From positions 1-64,000 of the forward strand of contig NZ_BOMM01000045.1 in the NCBI RefSeq assembly GCF_016862195.1: a stretch of 64,000 nucleotides of DNA. Direction: 5' to 3'. The notes beneath the pieces were generated by a model that worked only from the letters and a program-made list of their open reading frames with translations, did no database searches and was not told the DNA's origin. Source of the stretch: Paractinoplanes ferrugineus. GTDB lineage: Bacteria > Actinomycetota > Actinomycetes > Mycobacteriales > Micromonosporaceae. The position numbers and the translations under genes were made by a program. This document shows, piece after piece, positions 49,473 to 56,434 of the stretch; position 1 is the first letter of the stretch; the number at the start of each line of letters is the position of its first letter.

Positions 49473-50845
49473 CGGAACCACCTCAGCGGTACGGCGGCGG
49501 CCATCACGGCCATGCCGTCGTCGTTCGGGTGCAGGTGGTCGCCGGAGTCGAGGGCCGGGTTCAGCCGGGTCGGGTCCCCCGGCGCGCCCATGACCCGATC
49601 GAAGTCGACGACCCCGTCGTACTCTCCGGAGGTCCGGATCCAGTGGTTGAGCTGCTGGCGCTTGGCCTCGTTGACGGGCGTGCAGAAGCCGAGGGTGTCG
49701 TCCTTGAAGGGCAGGACGGTGCCGCCGAACGCGCGTACGCCGGCCTCGTGGGCGCGGGCGATCAGCTGCCGGTGCCCCGCGATCAGGTCGTCGGCACCGA
49801 CCACCTCGGACGGCGGGGCCACCGTGCCGGGGTGGCCGAGGTCGTTCACGCCGAGCAGCACGATCAGGAAACGGCGGCCGGGCTGGGCGAGCACGTCCCG
49901 GTCGAACCGCCGCAGCCCGCTGACCCCGAAGTTGTCGGCGAACGTCTCGGCGTCGCTGCCGGCCGGCGGGTTCGGGTCGTGCAGCAGCCGGTTGCCGGAG
50001 ACGCCGAGGTTGGCCACCCCGAGGTCGAGGTGGGCCTGCCGCAGACGCGCGGCGAGCAGGTCGGGCCACCGGTGGTCGAGGTTGGCGACGGTGTTGGCGC
50101 CGTTGGTGATCGAGTCGCCGAGCGCGACGATCGCCCCGGTGCCGCGACCACGCACCGCGACCCCGGACAGGAACAGATCTTCCTGGCGGGTCTCGACCGG
50201 GGTGACGGTCCGTGCCCCGGTGACGTCACCGTTCGCGATCACATTGTCCTGATAGGCGTACGCGGCGTGCGTCGTCACCGGCGTACGGTCCGGGAAGTAG
50301 ATGCTGATCGCCAGGTCTCCCCCGGCCGGCAGGCGAAGCCTGACCGGATCGCTGACCAGCGGCGCGCCCGCCGGAACGGTCGCGTTCGGGCGCCCGCCGA
50401 ACGTGACCCGCCGGTCGGTTGCCGCGACGATCGCCGAGGAAGCGCCCGTGCCGTCACGCAAGGCGACGCGCACACCCCCGATCCGCAGCGGCGTGTCACC
50501 GAACTCGTTCGTCAGCCGGACTCGCAGCTCGTCGCCGCCCACGGAGCAGTGCACGACGTGCCGCACCGTCTGCCGCTCCAGCACGAGCGGCGCGCCCCGG
50601 CGGGCGACGGTGGTGGGCGCGGCCGCCCAGGTCGTCACCCAGGTCGTCACCCGGCCGTCGGCCGAGGTCGGTGCGGCGTCGGATGAGGCGGCGCGGGCCA
50701 CCGCGGCGTCGGCCGGGCCGGCACCCCCGAGCGCAGCGCCGGTGGCGGCCCCGGCGGCCGTGCCCGCCGCGAGAGCAAGCAGCTCACGGCGAGTGGGGCG
50801 ACGCCGCGAGGCGGCGGTGGACGGGTCGGTGGGCACGGGGACCAT
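49469..50845 (-). CDS. Tat-exported SGNH/GDSL hydrolase
   Basis: This is a 458-residue hydrolase with a twin-Arg signal (SRRRPTRRELLALAAGTAAGAATGAAL). The N-terminal beta region (about 60-235: WVTTWAAAPTTV, TVRHVVHCSVGGDELRVRLTNEFGDTPLRIGGV, PVRLRLPAGGDLAISIYF) matches its downstream partner. The SGNH core has IVALGDSITNGA (Ser), LGVSGNRLLHD, LLGVNDLGH and DHLHPNDDGMA (Asp, His). These actinomycete enzymes are usually classed as lipases or carbohydrate esterases. The gene is divergent from the GH10 xylanase, which favours a role on acetylated xylan. Confidence 0.88.
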   Translation of the reverse strand: MVPVPTDPSTAASRRRPTRRELLALAAGTAAGAATGAALGGAGPADAAVARAASSDAAPTSADGRVTTWVTTWAAAPTTVARRGAPLVLERQTVRHVVHCSVGGDELRVRLTNEFGDTPLRIGGVRVALRDGTGASSAIVAATDRRVTFGGRPNATVPAGAPLVSDPVRLRLPAGGDLAISIYFPDRTPVTTHAAYAYQDNVIANGDVTGARTVTPVETRQEDLFLSGVAVRGRGTGAIVALGDSITNGANTVANLDHRWPDLLAARLRQAHLDLGVANLGVSGNRLLHDPNPPAGSDAETFADNFGVSGLRRFDRDVLAQPGRRFLIVLLGVNDLGHPGTVAPPSEVVGADDLIAGHRQLIARAHEAGVRAFGGTVLPFKDDTLGFCTPVNEAKRQQLNHWIRTSGEYDGVVDFDRVMGAPGDPTRLNPALDSGDHLHPNDDGMAVMAAAVPLRWFR

Positions 50846-50850
50846 CGCAA

Positions 50851-51009
50851 TCAGCCGCGGCGCTGCGGCAGGGTCGGGCGCCAGCCGGTGGCGCGCAGTT
50901 CAGGGAGATCGGCCCCGGGCGCCGTAGGGGCCTGGGCGGGTGCGGCGGCGATGCGGGCTCCGGCCACCGGGACGGCGGCGGCTGGCGAGTGCGAAAGGGA
51001 GCGGGACAC
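50851..51009 (-). CDS. Possible 52-aa leader peptide
   Basis: A GTG at 51009 sits six bases after GGAAGG and opens 52 codons (SRSLSHSPAAAVPVAGARIA, Ala/Pro-rich, ending TLPQRRG). The TGA lies five bases before the SGNH start, so ribosomes could pass from one to the other. No homologue is recognised. It may be a real short peptide or a leader frame for coupling; third-position GC is high but the sequence is too short to decide. Confidence 0.4.
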   Translation of the reverse strand: MSRSLSHSPAAAVPVAGARIAAAPAQAPTAPGADLPELRATGWRPTLPQRRG

Positions 51010-51032
51010 GTGGAACCTTCCGGGCGAACGGT

Positions 51033-51187
51033 CGGAAGTTTCGGAAACACCTCAGCCGAACATTCGTAACGTAGAGGCGTCCATCTATGCCGTCAAGCCC
51101 TGCCTGACTCTTGATCTTCGCCGAATTTCCGGCATTGACGTGGGCGCGCGAGCACACGAAGCTTTCCGCAAGTTATCGCAACTTTCG
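51033..51187. promoter_or_regulatory. TTTCG-type repeats in xylanase/esterase divergent promoter
   Basis: Three imperfect CGAAA-N-TTTCG elements occur: CGGAAGTTTCG (51033), CGAAGCTTTCC (51157) and CGCAACTTTCG (51177). GTTTCGGAAAC (51038-51048) is also an exact palindrome. Repeats of this kind occur before Streptomyces xylanase genes and bind a repressor. The elements lie between the SGNH leader and the GH10 start, so both could be controlled together. Confidence 0.55.
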
Positions 51188-51211
51188 GATCCACCACCGA
51201 AGGGAAGTCTG

Positions 51212-52267
51212 ATGATTTCGGTAAGAACGGGGTTGGGGGCGGCCGCTCTCGCCGCCCTGACCGCGATCGGCATGGCGACGGTTCCGACCGCCGCCGGCGC
51301 GAATGACACGGGACTGCGGGCCGCCGCCCGGGGCACCGGCACCAAGATCGGCACCGCTGTGGACATGGCGGCACTCGCCGACGACGCGCCCTACGCGGCG
51401 GCGGTCGCCCGGGAGTTCGACACGGTCACGCCGGAGAACGTGATGAAGTGGGAAGCGGTCGAACCGACCCAGGGCACCTACGACTGGGGCCCGGCCGACG
51501 ACCTGGTCCGGGTCGCCCGCCGCAACGGTCAGGCGGTGCGCGGGCACACGCTGGTCTGGCACAGCCAGAACCCGGCCTGGCTCACCGAGGCCAACTTCAC
51601 CAAGGAGCAGCTGCGCGCCCTGCTGCGCAAGCACATCTTCGACGAGGTCGGCCACTTCAAGGGCCGGGTCTGGGCCTGGGACGTGGTCAACGAGGCCTTG
51701 AACGAGGACGGGACGCTGCGCGACACGATCTGGCTGCGGGCGCTCGGCCCCGGTTACCTCGCGGACGCGTTCCGCTGGGCGCACCAGGCCGACCCGGGCG
51801 CGCTGTTGTTCATCAACGACTACAACGCGGAGTGGATCAGCCCCAAGACGGACGCGTACTACGCCCTGGTGAAGTCGCTGCGGGCGCAGGGCGTACCGGT
51901 GCAGGGTTACGGCATGCAGGGTCACCTCGGCATTCAGTACGGCCTGCCGGGCGACGTCCTGGAGAACGTGCGCCGCTTCGACGCGCTCGGCGTCAAGACG
52001 GCGTTCACCGAGGTGGACGTGCGGATGATCCTGCCGGCCGACTCGACGAAGGTGCAGGCGCAGGCCGAGGGCTTCGGGCTGATGCTGCGGGCCTGCCTGC
52101 TCGTGCGGAACTGCGTGTCCTACACGGTCTGGGGCTTCACCGACAAATACTCCTGGGTCCCGGGTGTCTTCACCGGTGAGGGCTCGGCCACCCTGATGGA
52201 CGAGCAGTTCACCCCCAAACCGGCGTACGACACGGTGCGCGAGACGTTCGCCCTCGCGCGGCACTAG
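51212..52267 (+). CDS. Secreted GH10 endo-beta-1,4-xylanase
   Basis: This is a 351-residue enzyme. The signal peptide runs to about residue 30 (ALAALTAIGMATVPTAAGA). A single GH10 TIM barrel follows. FDTVTPENVMKWEAVEPTQGTYDW, GHTLVWHSQNPAWL, WAWDVVNEAL (acid/base Glu near residue 150) and KTAFTEVDVRM (nucleophile Glu near residue 265) are intact, and VWGFTDKYSWVPGVF ends the substrate cleft. It has no binding module, unlike most glycosidases here. The ATG at 51212 has AGGGAAG five bases upstream. It cuts internal bonds of xylan. Confidence 0.96.
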   Translation: MISVRTGLGAAALAALTAIGMATVPTAAGANDTGLRAAARGTGTKIGTAVDMAALADDAPYAAAVAREFDTVTPENVMKWEAVEPTQGTYDWGPADDLVRVARRNGQAVRGHTLVWHSQNPAWLTEANFTKEQLRALLRKHIFDEVGHFKGRVWAWDVVNEALNEDGTLRDTIWLRALGPGYLADAFRWAHQADPGALLFINDYNAEWISPKTDAYYALVKSLRAQGVPVQGYGMQGHLGIQYGLPGDVLENVRRFDALGVKTAFTEVDVRMILPADSTKVQAQAEGFGLMLRACLLVRNCVSYTVWGFTDKYSWVPGVFTGEGSATLMDEQFTPKPAYDTVRETFALARH

Positions 52268-52278
52268 CCGGAACCGCA

Positions 52279-52319
52279 CCGGGCGGCGGCGCTCACGCGC
52301 CGCCGCCCGGTTTCTTTCC
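52279..52319. terminator. Strong terminator between xylanase and LPMO genes
   Basis: Fourteen-base perfect arms (CCGGGCGGCGGCGC and its complement), a TCAC loop and then TTTCTTTCC end the xylanase message. It lies just past the LPMO stop on the other strand. Confidence 0.88.
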
Positions 52320-52325
52320 ATCGGA

Positions 52326-53462
52326 TTACGCGGTGCTGCAGGCCAGGTTGTTGACCGTGGCCGGCGGGGTGCCGGTCCCCAGGAACCCGAAGGTGGTGTA
52401 CGCCCCGGCGGCGACCGTCCCGTTCCAGCTCGCGTTCTTGACCGTCACCAGTGAACCGCTCGTGGAAGCTGTTCCGTTCCAGAGCTGGGTGACGGTCTGC
52501 GAACCCGGGAAGGTCCAGTTGACCGTCCACTTGCCGATCGGTGCACTGAGCGCGTGCACCATCACCTCGGCCTGGAAGCCTCCGCTCCAGGTTCCGGTGA
52601 TGTTGTACATCGCCGAACAGCCGGTCCCGCCCGGGTTGCTGGTGGGCGAGGTGGTCGGCGTCATGGTGGGCGGCGTCGTCGGGGTGCTGGTGGGCGGCGT
52701 CGTCGGCGGCGTCGTCGGCGGGGTGGTGGGCGGGGTTGTCGTCCCGCCGTTACCGACACCGGTGACCTCGCCGTTACCGCCGTCGAAGACGACGTCGGAG
52801 CAGCCGTAGAACGTCTCGGTGCTGTCCGAGCGCGACCACACCGAGTAGATCAGGTGCTTACCGCTCTTGCCGGACGGCAGGGTGGCGTTCCAGTAGTAGT
52901 GCCCGGCGTCGGTGCCTGGTCCGCCGTCGGCCGGCGGGTTGGTGGTCTGATCGAACGGGGTGGACTCGAGGTCGCTCCACGCCAGGGGCTTGGTCGGGTC
53001 GTACCCGTTCTTGGTGATGTAGAGCGAGAACGTCCCGGGGTGCTTGGCCCAGTCGTTGTACTGGATCCCGATCGTCTTACCCGTCGTCAGGTGAGTGACC
53101 GGCCAGTCGTTACGAGCGAGGTTGAAGCCCGTGAAGTTGTACGGGCCCCCGGTGCCGCCGCTGCACAGCTGGCCGTCCGGCAGGAAGCCGGACACCCGCC
53201 CGGCCCCGTCGGAACGGAGCACGGCGAACCAGTTGTACAGCGAGGTGGTGCCGCTCTGCGCGACCGCGGCCGCACACGCCGCGTTCTTGGGCTCGATCGC
53301 ACCCGTGTTCGGGTTACGACCGTCCTGGTAGCACAGCCAGGTCCGGCTGCCCGGCACCATCATGGCGCCGTGCGCGCTCGCCGCGGTGGGCATCACCACC
53401 GCGCCGAGCCCGGCCGCCAGCATGGCCGCCGCGACGTACGAGAACAGTTTCTTTCTTCTCAC
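52326..53462 (-). CDS. AA10 lytic polysaccharide monooxygenase with CBM2
   Basis: This is a 378-residue secreted copper enzyme. Signal cleavage at SA|H exposes His31, first ligand of the copper histidine brace (HGAMMVPGSRTW). His141 (AKHPGTFSLYI) is the second. TFYGCSDVVF holds the aromatic axial position. The AA10 domain covers about 31-235, followed by a Thr/Pro linker (245-282) and a C-terminal CBM2 (about 285-378). The plan matches the cellulose-oxidising ScLPMO10C type. GTG 53462 follows AGGAGGAACC that overlaps the GH48 stop (11-base gap), so it is the third gene of an operon. Confidence 0.95.
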   Translation of the reverse strand: MRRKKLFSYVAAAMLAAGLGAVVMPTAASAHGAMMVPGSRTWLCYQDGRNPNTGAIEPKNAACAAAVAQSGTTSLYNWFAVLRSDGAGRVSGFLPDGQLCSGGTGGPYNFTGFNLARNDWPVTHLTTGKTIGIQYNDWAKHPGTFSLYITKNGYDPTKPLAWSDLESTPFDQTTNPPADGGPGTDAGHYYWNATLPSGKSGKHLIYSVWSRSDSTETFYGCSDVVFDGGNGEVTGVGNGGTTTPPTTPPTTPPTTPPTSTPTTPPTMTPTTSPTSNPGGTGCSAMYNITGTWSGGFQAEVMVHALSAPIGKWTVNWTFPGSQTVTQLWNGTASTSGSLVTVKNASWNGTVAAGAYTTFGFLGTGTPPATVNNLACSTA

Positions 53463-53473
53463 GGTTCCTCCTC

Positions 53474-56401
53474 TCAGCCGTTCGGGAACAGCCGGGCGAA
53501 GTCGGCGTAGCCGGTGGCGACGTCGACCTGCGCCCAGAAACGGTGGTAGTTGAACGTGGGGGCGGCACCGCCGTCGAGGTACGCCTGGACCTTGGGCCAG
53601 TCCGGGTCGTTCTTGTACCAGGAGCGGATGTCCAGGAAGGACTTGCCGGGGGCGATCACGTCGCCGTTCGGCATCTTGCCGGTCCAGCCCGGCGGGATGT
53701 AGAGACCCTGGCCGGTGGAGGCGTTGTAGACGTCGTCCATCCGGTTGTAGTCGGCGCGGGTCTCGGTGACCGAGACGCCCTTCGCGTCCTTGTGCGTCCA
53801 GATCGCGTCGAGCAGGTTCTTCGCCGCCGTCTTGGCCGCCGTGTTACCGGACTTGGCGGCGTAGTAGGTCAGCAGCTTGGCGAACGAGCCGGCCACACCG
53901 AGGTCGGTGCCCTTGCTCTTGACCGTGACGTGCAGGCCGGTGTTCGCCGCCGGGCTGGACGGGGTCCAGGTCGCCGGCTTGCCCGACCAGCCCAGGTCGG
54001 ACGGGATCTCGAAGCTGGTGGCGCTGATGGTGGAGTTGGCCAGGGCCCAGGTGACCCACTTGTCGAGCACGGTCTTGGCCTTGGTGTCACCGGTCGTGTA
54101 GTAGTACTCGGCCAGGCGCTCCAGCGACCAGGTCTGCATGCCGAACCACTGGTTGGACGGCGGGTCCTCGTAGACCGGTGCCTCGACGTAGGACAGGCCG
54201 TAGAACGTCGGGGTGCCGGCCGGCGGGGCCGAGTAGCTGCCGTCCCAGCTGTTGGTGGCGCCACCGGCGATGGCCCCCTCGGAGGACTGCAGCCACTGGT
54301 AGAACTCGAGCTGCCGGTTCAGGGTCGCCTGCCAGTCCGACTTCGCGGTCGCGCCCTTCGGGGTGAACGCGCTGACGTTGGACAGGACGTACGCCGCCAT
54401 CGGGTTCTGGTAGCCGAAGTGGTCGACGCTGGAACCGATCCGCCACGCCCAGCCCGCGCTGGTGTCGTAGGCGCCGCCCCAGGCGTAGTACCAGGACATC
54501 AGGTTGTTCGACGCGTTCTTGCCGGTGCCCGCGGGGCAGCTGGTCGAGGTACAACCGGGCTGCTTGAAGTACTTGTCGTAGAAGGAGTAGCGCAGGTAGT
54601 CGCCCATCTTGGCGGCGTTCGCCACCGAGGTGGAGATCTGCGAGGCCTTGCCCTGCTGGGTGGCCCAGGTGTACGCCCAGTACGCCGCCTGGATGGCACG
54701 CGAGTCAGCGTCCGGCGCGTTGGTGTACTTCCACTGCTTGGCGTAGCTGCTGTCCTTGGTGAACAGGTCCAGGTAGCCGTTCGGGCCGCCGGACTTGAAC
54801 GTGTCGCAGGACGGCTGCGGCACGGTCTCGAAGGTGGACTCCTGCGGGCCGCGCTGGAAGGTGTTGATGTAGGCGACACGGGTGGTGCCGTCACCGCAGT
54901 GGCCGAAGCCGTAGGTGTTGTCGACGTCCATCAGCCAGTGCATGCCGTAGATGTCGTCGGTGCCGTACGCGCTCTTCAGCTCCGCCGCCAGCGGGTCGGT
55001 GCCGACCGAGACACTGGAGTCCAGCTGCGACGGGTACTGCGACGGCAGCGGGTGCTCGGCCGCGTACGTCGCCGGCTTCGCCGGGTTGTAGTTGGCGTTG
55101 GTGGGCTGGTCGGCGTGCGACGGGATGATGTACTTCTCCATCGTCGACCAGGCCGAGTTGAACGGCGCCCAGTCCTGGGTGGTGGAGCCGTGCTCGGCCT
55201 CCAGCCACAGCCAGTAGCTGAACGCCTCGGACGTGGTCTCGTGACCCTGGTCCGGCGCCTCGTCGATGAGCGTCTCGATCGAGTGGTAGGGCACGCCCTC
55301 GGGGCTGAAGTAGCCGTTGGACGGGTTCTTGATGTCGTTGTACATCTGGGTGAACCGGGCGTCGACCGCACCGGCGGTGACCACGTTCGCGGTCACCGTC
55401 GCGGCCGTGTAGCCGGTCGCGGTGGCCGAGAAGGTGGCGTTGGTGCCGCTGGTGGCCGCACTGGTGGCGGCGACCGTGACGGTCTGGCCGGTGCTCCAGT
55501 TCGACGGAGTGAACGTCAGCGTGGCCGGTGTCGCGGAGACCGTGGTCGCCCCCGCGGTCCGGGCCAGCGTCACGGTCACGCTGGTGGTCGGCGCGGCCGA
55601 CAGGGCCAGCTTGAAGGTCGAGCTGTCACCGGGCGAGACGGTCACGCCGGTGGCGTCCGCGACGATCGCCGGCAGGGTGCTGGCGTCGACGAACACCGGC
55701 ACGTCGGCCGTGTTGCTCTTGGTGCCGGCACTGTCGTACGCGACCGCCTGCAAGTGGTAGGCGGCGGTCTGGGCCGGCACCCCGGTCCAGGCGTACGAGT
55801 ACGGCGCGGTCGTGTCGGTGTTGAGCAGCAGGCCGTCGTGGTAGAACTCGACCTTGCTGATCGTCTGCCCGGAGGCCGCCGTCGCGGTCGCGCTGATCGG
55901 GATGGAGGCCGGCGCCGTGTAGCGGGTGTTGGACGCCGGCGAGCTGATCGCCACGGTGGGCGCGGCCACCGCCCCGTTGCAGGCGGTGCCGTTGAGGCTG
56001 AACGCCGTCGGCACCGGGTTGGCCGAGCCGAAGGTGCCGTTGAAGCCGGTACCCACGGTCGCGTTGGTGCCGATGCTGCCGTTCCAGCCGGCGCTGTTCA
56101 CCGTGACGTGCCGGCCCGACTGGGTGTAGGTGCCGTTCCAGCCCTGCGACACCTTCTGAGCCGAGTCGGGGAAGTCGTACTCGAGTTTCCAGCTGCTCAC
56201 CGGGTCACCGGCGTTGGTGATCTGGATGTCTCCGGTGAAGCCGCCGGACCACTGGCTCTGCACCTTGTAGACGACGGTGCAGCCGGCCGCGGCGTGCGCT
56301 GGCGCACCTGCGGCCAGGGCCACGCCGGCACCGAGGACGGTGGTGCCGGCGACAGCGAGCCCTCGGCGTAAACGCCTCAGACGTCTCTCTCGTGGGAGCA
56401 C
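53474..56401 (-). CDS. GH48 exo-cellulase with N-terminal CBM2
   Basis: This is a 975-residue processive cellobiohydrolase. Order: signal (1 to about 38), CBM2 (38-140), an Ig-like domain (about 147-238, VAISSPASNTRYTAPASIPISATA), a second beta-sandwich (about 245-342, VTVSPGDSSTFKLALSAAPTTSVTVTLARTAG) and the GH48 barrel (about 345-975). GH48 marks are FTQMYNDIKNPSNGYFSPEGVPYHSIETLI, HETTSEAFSYWLWLEAEHG with the acid Glu, DIYGMHWLMDVDNTYGFG and a C-terminal PTFNYHRFWAQVDVATGYADF. GH48 is the hallmark of efficient cellulose degraders. The GTG at 56401 follows AAAGGA. It lies 33 bases after GH74. Confidence 0.95.
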   Translation of the reverse strand: MLPRERRLRRLRRGLAVAGTTVLGAGVALAAGAPAHAAAGCTVVYKVQSQWSGGFTGDIQITNAGDPVSSWKLEYDFPDSAQKVSQGWNGTYTQSGRHVTVNSAGWNGSIGTNATVGTGFNGTFGSANPVPTAFSLNGTACNGAVAAPTVAISSPASNTRYTAPASIPISATATAASGQTISKVEFYHDGLLLNTDTTAPYSYAWTGVPAQTAAYHLQAVAYDSAGTKSNTADVPVFVDASTLPAIVADATGVTVSPGDSSTFKLALSAAPTTSVTVTLARTAGATTVSATPATLTFTPSNWSTGQTVTVAATSAATSGTNATFSATATGYTAATVTANVVTAGAVDARFTQMYNDIKNPSNGYFSPEGVPYHSIETLIDEAPDQGHETTSEAFSYWLWLEAEHGSTTQDWAPFNSAWSTMEKYIIPSHADQPTNANYNPAKPATYAAEHPLPSQYPSQLDSSVSVGTDPLAAELKSAYGTDDIYGMHWLMDVDNTYGFGHCGDGTTRVAYINTFQRGPQESTFETVPQPSCDTFKSGGPNGYLDLFTKDSSYAKQWKYTNAPDADSRAIQAAYWAYTWATQQGKASQISTSVANAAKMGDYLRYSFYDKYFKQPGCTSTSCPAGTGKNASNNLMSWYYAWGGAYDTSAGWAWRIGSSVDHFGYQNPMAAYVLSNVSAFTPKGATAKSDWQATLNRQLEFYQWLQSSEGAIAGGATNSWDGSYSAPPAGTPTFYGLSYVEAPVYEDPPSNQWFGMQTWSLERLAEYYYTTGDTKAKTVLDKWVTWALANSTISATSFEIPSDLGWSGKPATWTPSSPAANTGLHVTVKSKGTDLGVAGSFAKLLTYYAAKSGNTAAKTAAKNLLDAIWTHKDAKGVSVTETRADYNRMDDVYNASTGQGLYIPPGWTGKMPNGDVIAPGKSFLDIRSWYKNDPDWPKVQAYLDGGAAPTFNYHRFWAQVDVATGYADFARLFPNG

Positions 56402-56434
56402 GGGAGTTCCTTTCGTGGGGGTTGGGGAGTTGGC

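Noticed and set aside
52620..52745. Short repeated units in linker DNA resembling a CRISPR-like array
   Set aside because: The units are in-frame Thr/Pro linker codons (as also at 29340-29460 and 56781-56864) with no spacers of uniform length and no cas genes.
53543..56371. A 942-codon plus-strand frame opposite GH48
   Set aside because: It is an antisense shadow with a low-complexity composition; GH48 is complete on the other strand.
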